Assembly: GCA_963555705.1 (NCBI GenBank)
Contig: OY743168.1
Span: forward strand, 19,474,139-19,538,138
DNA from: Ligustrum vulgare
Lineage: Eukaryota > Streptophyta > Magnoliopsida > Lamiales > Oleaceae
Length of the DNA stretch: 64,000 nucleotides
Direction of reading: 5' to 3'
Below are positions 56,190 to 64,000 of the stretch, in pieces. The notes under the pieces were generated by a model. The model did not search any database. It was not told the DNA's origin and saw only the letters and a program-made list of their open reading frames with translations. The position numbers and the translations under genes were made by a program. The number at the start of each line of letters is the position of its first letter. Position 1 is the first letter of the stretch.

Positions 56190-58636
56190 ATTTTGATTTC
56201 GGAGACCCGAAACATAAATGTCAACATTGTGGGGCAATTTTTTTGTATGAGGAGCGCTTGGAGAAAAGATATAATACATGAAATCCACAATTCTCTCTTT
56301 GTTGTCAACAAGGAAAAATTAAGGTTCCAAATATGTAGCAACGTCCTTCAATTCTTTCTGAGCTTTTATACAGAACCAGCAAGAGAAGCAAACATTTTGT
56401 TCAAAATATACGATCTTATAACAACATATTCAACTTCACTTCCATGGGAGGGAAGATAGACATCAGTTTGAACAGAAGGAATTCACCTCCAATATTTCGT
56501 CTTAATGGTCAAAATCACCATTTGATTGGTAGTTTGTTGCCACTCGAAGGTTCTGTGCCGAAATTTGCTCAGCTCTATATATATGATACTGAAAATGAAG
56601 TTGTTAGAATTAAATCCATAAGGTAATCATTTTTTTTTATTTGGTTGTGTTGTATATATGTCTGTATTAAAACATTTTTTTCTTTTTCCAAGATTGTGAA
56701 AATAATTTTTTTTCTCTTTGAAAATTGAAATGAACTGTAGTGGCATCAACAAGCTCCATGTTGAAATTTTAGCACATTTGAAGGCGATGCTTGATGAATC
56801 CAATGAATTAGTAAAGTCATTTAGAATGGCTGGAGACAAAATGAATGAACTGGAATGTCCAAGTGTTAGGCTACAATTAATTGGGAAACGTAAAGGAGAT
56901 GCAAGAACATATAACATGCCGACTGTTAATGAGGTGGTTGGTCTTATTATTGGTGATCTTGATGCATCTCTAGGTCATCGAGATATCCTAGTTGAGACAC
57001 GAACTCGGGAACTATAACGAATGAATGAGTTAAATCCTTCATAACTTGGACTTCAGTATCCATTATTTTTTCCTTACGATGAAGATGGTTATCGGGAAGA
57101 CATTCCTATTAGTGCACCTGGTTCAGATGACTCTAATGGAAGGGGAATTGTTAGCATTCGAGAGTACTTTAGTTACAGGTTTCAGGAGAGAGATGGTGAA
57201 TCGTCACATATGTTGTTTGAAAGAAGATTGTTTCAACAATTTGTGGTAGATGCGTACACCATGGTGGAATCTGCAAGGTTAAATTACTATCGAACACATC
57301 AGAAAGACTTGAGGGTTGATATGTATAATGGATTATCATACACATTATTGAGAGGAGACGCTGATCCGTCAACTTAAGGTAAACGTGTTGTCTTACATGC
57401 TACATTCACTGGTGGGGCTCGAAATATGATTCAAAACTATTAGGACGTGATGGCCATATCTAGATGGGTTGGTTGTCCTGATTTATTTATAATCTTCACA
57501 TGTAACCCGAAGTGGCCAAAGATAGTGCGTTATTTGGAAAAAGGAGGGTTGAAACCTGAAGATCAACCAAACATTGTTTGTTGAGTATTCAAAATAAAAC
57601 TTGATCACTTGATGACAGAACTCATGAAGAAAAAGATATTTGGAATTGTTAGAGCAGGTAATGACGTTTGCAACTTTACTTAACATCAAAATGCTCATAT
57701 GCATACATTCGGGAAAAAAGAAATGTGATCTTATATTTATTATTGAAATTTAATTCAAATCTAAATTATGTTTTGCAGATCTATACTATAGAGTTTTGGA
57801 AACGTGGTTTGCCCCATGCAATGCAACATCTTGCTATTTTTGGTTAAAGAGGATAAATATCATAGCGGAGCTAATATTGATCGTATTATTTTAGCTGAGA
57901 TTCTGAATGAATCATCTGATCTTGCCTATTACTCCAGTGTTAGAGATTTCATGGTTCATGGCCCATGTGGTACATTTCGAAGGAATTCTCGGTATATGTC
58001 TGATGATCGATGTACTAAGCATTTCCCAAAAAAATTTGTAGAATCCAGCACTATTAATGAAGATGGATATCCTGTTTACAGGAGATGAAACTTGACAATA
58101 GATACGTTGTGCCTCACAACAGTTACATGTTGATAAGGTATTTGCTCATATAAATGTTGAGTGGTGTAATCAATCAAAATCTGTTAAATATCTGTTCAAG
58201 TACATGAATAAAGAGCATGATCGTGTTACGATGACTTTTTTCCAGAGTGCAAATCAGGATGATCCTACTAACGATTTGGATGAGATTAAAATGTACTATG
58301 ATTGTCGGTATGTATTACCGTGTGAAGGGGCTTGGAGATTATTTGGATTTCCCATTCGATATAGATATCCACCAGTAGAGCGATTGACTTTTCATCTTCC
58401 TAACCGGTAAAGTTTGATATTCTCGGATTCAAATACAGTTAACACAAGTAATGGGCCGGTAATCTGTGAAAGAAAGCCAATTTCTAGCGTAGATGGACGC
58501 AAATAAGGAATTTTCAGAAGAAAGGGAACTCACTTATGTTGAATTCTCCAATAACTTTGTCTGGAATAAGAAAAAAAATCTGGACAAAAAGAAAACGCGA
58601 TTTTTCAATCAGACGTATTTTTTACGTCCCTCCGGG

Positions 58637-59189
58637 TATGGGTGGGCGTGGGTTGGGTTGGGTCGATTTTTTGCCCAACCCGAACCCAACCCATTATGGT
58701 CGGGTTGATAAAAAATCAACCCAACCCAACTCAAACATAAGTTCAAACCCAACCCAATCAAGTTTCCGTCGGGTTGGGTTGGGTTGGGTAAGTTTGGACT
58801 TTGGTCCAATTAATAAAAAATCTTGAAATTTTAAAAATTAAGCCCATAAATCAACTATTAACTCAAATCAATTATGTAAAATACAATACGCTCAAATATA
58901 ATAAATTGAATACTTGCTAATAAAACTAAAATTTGTTCAAACCATACTTGAATTTTATCCAAATTATAAATGTGCTTGAGATTCTTGAAATTTAAATGAT
59001 TTTATATTTTTAAAATTTTTGTTGGGTTGGGTTGGGTCGGGTTGAGTTGGGTTTTTCACTCAACCCACAACCCAACCCAACTAAATTTTTTTGTAGAACC
59101 CGAACCCAACTCAATTTTCATCAAAAACCGACCCAACCCGATCGGGTTGGGCGGTTTTAGCGGGTTGGGCGGGTTAATTCCCACCCCTA
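58637..59189. mobile_element. hAT-type MITE 1 in the RepHel gene, 553 bp
   Basis: Ends TATGGGTGGGCG and TAGGGGTGGGAA (complement of the right end), perfect 8-bp duplications CCTCCGGG (58629-58636 and 59190-59197). Both arms contain gggttgggttggg repeats that can pair with ccaacccaaccc. The host frame reads ...YVPPG before it and, after one flank is removed, continues PPG-SEE. A related 3' fragment is at 10377-10513. Confidence 0.92.
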
Positions 59190-59930
59190 CCTCCGGGTAG
59201 TGAAGAGATGTATTATATAATAATTCTTTTGAATACAGTACGTGGACCTACTTGCTATAATGATTTGAAATATATCGATGGTGTCCAGTACGATTGTTAT
59301 AAAGATACATGTTATGCTCTTGGGTTGTTGAATGATGACAAGGAGTACGTTAATGGTATTGTCGAGGCAAGTCATTGGGGGTCTGGAGATTACCCAAGAC
59401 GTTTGTTTGCAACTATATTATTTTCAAATTCTCTAACCAAACCTGAAAATGTATGGGAAAAATGTTGGAATCTTCTCGTCGATAATATTCTTTATAGATG
59501 TCGAATTATGATGGAACATGAAGGTTTATATTTTGTTTTTTGTTGAATAAATTTATATTCTAATATTTTTAAATGCATTTTTTAAAGTACCAATATCAAT
59601 TTTATTTAATTCTTATTTTAACTGTATCACGTGCAGCTCTTGAATTGATCGATGAGGAAATAAAAGGTACTGTCTGGTGGAGATTGAAAAGATTTTGAGA
59701 AGTAGTGGAAAGAGTTTGCAGGATTATCATACAATGTCATTCCCGAATGTTGAATTCTTTTCAAATTCTCACAATAGGCTTATCCCGGATGAGATGCGTT
59801 ATGATAAAAAGGCATTAGGTGATGAACATAAAAGACTTGTGAGTAACTTGACAGACAATCAGAGATGAGTTTACGACACTATAATGAAAGTTGTTCGATT
59901 GAATAAAGGGGGTTTATTTTTTATTTATGG

Positions 59931-60746
59931 TAGGTGTGACGTGGTTCCATATGGTTCTGTTTCATAGGGAACTGAACCGAACCAATAATCTATGGTTCTT
60001 TTTGCAAGAGAAGAATCGAATCGATCGGTTCTTTTGGTTCTAGTTCTGGTTCCTATTTCATAAACTAAAACTTTCAAATTTAAGCGATGAAATCATGGTA
60101 GATTCCAGCTGGTAAGAGTCTTAAGACGGTAATGTCATCGAATTTGATCAAAACGCAAATAAAATACTCAAAATCCTTGACATGAAAATATTCATTTCCT
60201 TCCAAATAGTAATGTATCTTCTCATCCGCATGTATGTGCTCCCTTCTAAAAATTCATTAATTTCTACTCGTAATCCTTCACCTTTTCAGGGGACAGTCGC
60301 ACAAATTCAGCAAATCCTTGAAAACAAGATAACAATTAATTGTAAAATAAAGAGTGAATATTTATTGTTCGTTTATTTTTGAAGAACTGACGGCTAAAGG
60401 CTTAATGGTTGAAGTTTAAAGCTGAACGACAGAACCAATAAAAGAAAAATGATTTTTAAACTATGGCTTTTTGTTTATTACTTGTTTTACTTATAGTTGT
60501 TGTAATGTTTAATGAGTTAATAGTTGTTTGGTAGTTGATATTGACTAATGGACCAGATAACATGCATTAAGATTAGAAATTGATGATTTTTTTAAAATTT
60601 ATATTTAAAAAATAAACAATTGTGTTTTGTTCTGGTTCTGAACCAAGAACCGGAACCTATGGTTCTTGATTTTTAGAACCAGAACCGTTTAAAATTTTGA
60701 TAAAATCGAACTGAAACGCTTGTTCCGGTTCTTTTGCCCAAGTCTA
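59931..60746. mobile_element. hAT-type MITE 2 in the RepHel gene, 816 bp
   Basis: Ends TAGGTGTGACGTGG and TAGACTTGGGCAAAAG (complement of the right end), perfect 8-bp duplications ATTTATGG (59923-59930 and 60747-60754). The arms carry ggttctggttcc-like and ggaaccag-like motifs. It was inserted directly in front of the helicase Walker A codons: the right flank reads IYG followed by PGGIGKT. AT-rich middle, no protein. Confidence 0.93.
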
Positions 60747-62237
60747 ATTTATGGTCCAGGTGGAATAGGTAAAACATTTATTTGGAGGGCTTTATCTACA
60801 GCTATAAGATCAAAAGGAGATATTGCTTTGAATATCGCTTCAAGTGGTATAGCGTCTTTGTTTTACCCAATGGAAGAACTGCTCATTATAGGTTCGCAAT
60901 ACCATTTAATCCTAATGAGAACTCTACATGTAATATCAAACAGGGAAGTCCGATCACAGAGTTAATTGTTAGAAGTAAGCTTATCATCTTGGACGAGGCA
61001 CCAATGATGAATAAATTTTGTTTTGAAGCTTTGGATAGGACCTTGCTTGATATTATGCGATTTAGTAATCCTTTAAGTTTCGATTTGCCTTTTGGTGGGA
61101 AAGTTGTTGTTCTTGGTGGTGATTTTAGATAGATCTTTCCCGTAGTACCAAAGTGAAGTAGACAAGATGTTGTTCAAGCAACTATTAATTCATCTTATTT
61201 GTGGAAATTCTGCAAGGTTTGGGTTTAACAAATAATATGAGGCTTCAAAATGTCGAATCAAATGATCAGTGCAATGAATTTCGATCATTTTCCGAATGGA
61301 TACAAAGTATAGGAGATGGAATGCTTGGGGTCCCTAATGATGGTATTGCAAGTATTGACATTTCGGATGATCTCCTAGTTGATTAGTTAGATAATCTGAT
61401 TGCATCAATTGTTCATAGCACATATCCAGATTTAATCAAAAACATTGACCATGCAACATATTTGTAAGGCAAAGTATATACTTACACCGACTCTTGATGT
61501 TGTTGAGTCTGTCAATGATCATGTGATTTCGCTCAACACCAAAGAGTTGAAGACATATTTGAGTTATGATTCAACAAGCCGTTCTAAATCCGGCGCTGAC
61601 ATATTAAAGGACATTCACACGTCAGAATTTTTAAATAGAATTAGATGTTCTAGTGTACCCAATCATGAGTTGAATTTGTAAGTGGGAACTCCGGTGATGT
61701 TATTACGGAACATTAATCATTCTACTGGTTTGTGTAATGGTACAAGATTAGTTATTACAAGACGTAGCAAGCATGTTATTGAAGGAAAAGTTCTTACAGG
61801 GAGTAATGTAGGTCACAGAGTTGTACTGCCCATAATGTCTTTAAATCCCTCTGATCCTAGAATCCCTTCTAAGTTCAATCACAAGGAGTACCCTATCATT
61901 GTATCGTACTCAATGATGATCAATAAAAGCCAAGGCCAATCTCTTTCTCATGTTGGTCTATATTTGAAGAAACTAGTGTTCAATCATGGCCAGTTATATG
62001 TTTTCTTATCGAGAGTAACGAATCAAAGAGGATTAAAGATGCTTATGTGTGACAGCGATGGAAGACCAACTAAATCAACGAAAAATGTTGTATTTAAGGA
62101 AGTTTTCCAAATTTTGAATTAATTTTTTCATTGCTGGAACTTCATAAATATGTACAAATCTATCGACAATGCTTTAATCAACATTTTACATTTCAGTTTT
62201 TGTGTTCTATTTCAAATAATCACTTCATTTATAATTC

Positions 62238-62263
62238 TGTGCATCGCACGGGTGAAAAACTAG
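62238..62263 (+). mobile_element. Helitron 3' terminus (hairpin plus CTAG)
   Basis: ctgtgcatcgcacgg forms a 6-bp stem with one T-G pair. Then gtgaaaaa, CTAG and host T at 62264. Core identical to the end at 8166-8195. It lies 141 bp after the helicase stop codon, as expected for an autonomous-type Helitron. Confidence 0.9.
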
Positions 62264-63150
62264 TGATGCATAACAATCGTAAAATTTTCACGTGGGAATT
62301 AGGTTGGATTGGGTTCTTTTGCATCATGTGGCTGGTGACGTGAAAAAGCATAGGTTAAGCCAAGCATTCCCTTTACATTACGGGATCAACACTTTCATCT
62401 TACTCTTCTGCGAGAATGTTTCACACCACCCTGAATAGAAAAAATCAGAATGAATAGCCGTTGCTGAAAGGTGATTTCACCATCTAGATATGTAGCGTGC
62501 CAAAGTACTTGTTTATGTTTGCACTACAATTACATTGATGATGATATTGCTGCTAGAGGTTATCTTTTTCCTTCTACTCGTAGGCATAATGCGTGGATGT
62601 AGTAACTCTTTACCGTGTTTCGATTAAATTATGGTGCTTATTTTTAGTACAATTTTGCCGTTCTAATAATGTGATCGTTGAGTTCTTGTTCTCTTAACTT
62701 ATATTCAGTTGTAAATGAATTATTTTAGCATATGTATGAATTTGTGGATATTTGTGCTTCACTTGCTTGTTTTCAATTGTAGTGAACCATTGATTTAAGT
62801 GATATTTTATTCATAGACGATTGCATATTGTTATAATTGGACTATTTTCTAATATGAACTAATATATATTAATTATTTTAAATTTCAATATATAATGAAA
62901 CCCCTTTTTTTAGGAGATGAAAAATGTGAAAGTAATAAAATATGAATGAATATAGCACTGTTGAAATTAAAAATTATTGTAATTAAATCTAATCAATCAT
63001 TTTTTTACATACAAAATATCACAAAATAATGATTATCGAGATTCTTTAAGTGAACACATTTTTCAGTTTTCTATTTTGAAAAACAGTTTTCCAAAATCAC
63101 AAAAAGAACACGTTTTAAAAAATCTCAAAACCAACACCCAAAAAGAAAAC

Positions 63151-63191
<41 letters not shown>

Positions 63192-64000
63192 AAAACAGAA
63201 AATCGAAACACAAAGAAAACGGCTCATTTACTTTTACAAATAACATTATTTGATGGGCGTTTGCACAAATACCCAACTTTTAGTATCATAATTGAAACTT
63301 ACTTCATATTAAACAATAACTAAAGAATACTTCAATTTTTTATTTTTATTTTTTTTTTTTGAAAAATACTGTTTTTTATAAGTTTCATGCTGCGATACTT
63401 TTAAAGTATCACTTGTGATACTTTTAATTTTTAGTATCATTATATGAAACTTTTTCAAATTTCTATGATACTTAGGACAAAATTTTGGTATCACGTCATG
63501 ATACTTTACATAATTTTTATGATACTTTGTCTTAATCATAACATCTAACACTTTTCATTCACTTTCTGGTCATCATCTTCATCAAAAGTCACGACCTACT
63601 ACTCAACCTCAACGGCTGATTTCTTCATCCATCCATCTCGACGATCTCGTTATTACAGAAAACTCACCCATTCAAAGCCTCTCAATTCCAACTCCTAAAG
63701 AAAAAAATCGGAATCTTCAACATCCACCAGTCGGCGTCGCCATCTTTAACTTACAGTCCAAGGTGTCGGCGTCGCCATCTTTAACTTACAGTCCAAGGTT
63801 GAAGTCTCTGATGGTAAGTAGAAAGGGGTGACGATGTAGCGAAATAGAAGACGGTTGGTGCTGTAATAAAATTCAGATTGGTTTCTGAAATTAAAACCTC
63901 CGACTAGTGGCTATGGAGAAGTCCGATATTTTTGGAGTTGGAGGATCAGAGGTTTTTGAATGAGATGGGCAATAAAATTTAGGAACATATTTGTATAAAA
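62264..64000. other. Spacer to the window end
   Basis: No gene recognised. Holds a 36-base A run (63153-63188) inside an A-rich stretch, a set of gatacttt/aagtatc motifs in both orientations (63390-63535), and a tandem duplication at 63730-63799. The last 400 bp are less AT-rich and could precede a gene outside the window. Confidence 0.55.
63730..63799. repeat. Perfect tandem duplication, 35-bp unit
   Basis: gtcggcgtcgccatctttaa is repeated at 63730 and 63765 with the rest of the unit (cttacagtccaaggt) identical. Confidence 0.95.

Larger units (their letters stand above)
56190..62122 (+). pseudogene. Helitron RepHel pseudogene, near full length, split by two MITEs
   Basis: Relics in order: HCGA-type N domain (56210-57050; FTSMGGKIDISLN in one frame, then LPLEGSVPKFAQLYIYDTEN), SRWVGCPDLFIIFTCNPKWP (57460), the nuclease HUH region EFWKRGLPHA (57794), the Rep tyrosine region KYLFKYMNK (58189), then the linker to helicase GVQYDCYKDTCYALGLL (59283), Walker A YGPGGIGKT (60749), motif II LDEAPMMNK (60990), motif III LGGDFR (61112) ended by TAG, and a C-terminal part INKSQGQSLSHVG and FLSRVTNQRGL (61682-62122). 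Three GT-AG introns fit (56623-56740, 57658-57778, 59524-59636). The second HUH histidine position reads Asn after a frameshift. hAT-type MITEs sit at 58637 and 59931. Several stops elsewhere. Inactive, but a former autonomous element. Confidence 0.9.

Noticed and set aside
58493..58826. Open frames crossing 58640
   Set aside because: They run from Helitron coding relics into the MITE arm; the Asn-Pro-rich parts are translations of cccaaccc repeats.
1..64000. CRISPR arrays, prophage, tRNA or rRNA genes, organelle insertions
   Set aside because: Repeats seen are plant microsatellites, minisatellites or TE parts; no cloverleaf-forming tRNA or rRNA-like sequence was noticed by eye.

Overview
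The window is nuclear DNA of a flowering plant, most likely a eudicot. It is very AT-rich, full of (TA)n microsatellites, poor in genes and dense in nested transposable elements. The main evidence is a six-exon plant SWEET sugar-transporter gene with GT-AG introns, a complete Tat-lineage Ty3/gypsy retrotransposon with two 675-bp LTRs, Ty1/copia remnants, Helitrons with plant-type CTAG 3' ends, a Stowaway MITE and several hAT-type MITEs with 8-bp target duplications. No bacterial, organellar, CRISPR, rRNA or tRNA locus was seen. The species cannot be named from the sequence.

Layout. 1-5440: AT-rich duplicated DNA, a Helitron-like 3' end facing left at 677, and a threefold tandem repeat of about 570 bp. 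5443-8195: a decayed Helitron carrying a Rep/helicase pseudogene, broken by a hAT-type MITE and by a solo LTR. 8196-11200: low-complexity DNA, short tandem repeats, hAT-type MITEs and SINE-like pieces. 11538-18300: a SWEET1-like gene that still reads through six exons to 235 residues. Its fourth intron is 4.9 kb long because it contains a copia element, which itself contains a solo LTR. 19799-32227: a young, complete Tat element flanked by AGTTT. It has gag-protease-RT-RNase H-second RNase H-integrase on the plus strand and a separate intron-containing gene on the minus strand. 32228-36610: AT-rich spacer with one hAT-type MITE whose insertion site is empty in related repeats. 36611 to about 42588: a copia-like element pointing left that has lost its coding region. 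It carries a row of small hairpins with a shared loop and an intronless LOG-like pseudogene.

43184-43871: a GC-rich hAT-type MITE. 44625-44924: an isolated first exon of an RNA polymerase II subunit 3 (NRPB3) gene. 46313-62263: Helitron territory. It has a candidate 5' end, a Stowaway MITE, a complete-looking minus-strand Helitron (48056-53074), and a large broken RepHel pseudogene (56190-62122) that ends in a Helitron 3' hairpin at 62263 and is split by two hAT-type MITEs. 62264-64000: low-complexity DNA.

Only the SWEET gene looks like an intact host gene. NRPB3 and LOG are fragments or pseudogenes. The Tat element is the youngest large insertion: its LTRs differ at about ten positions by hand count. 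However, gag and integrase are frameshifted and the antisense gene has three in-frame stops, so this copy cannot make all of its own proteins. The insertion order can be read from the nesting: Helitron, then hAT MITEs and a solo LTR into the Helitron; SWEET intron, then copia, then a solo LTR.
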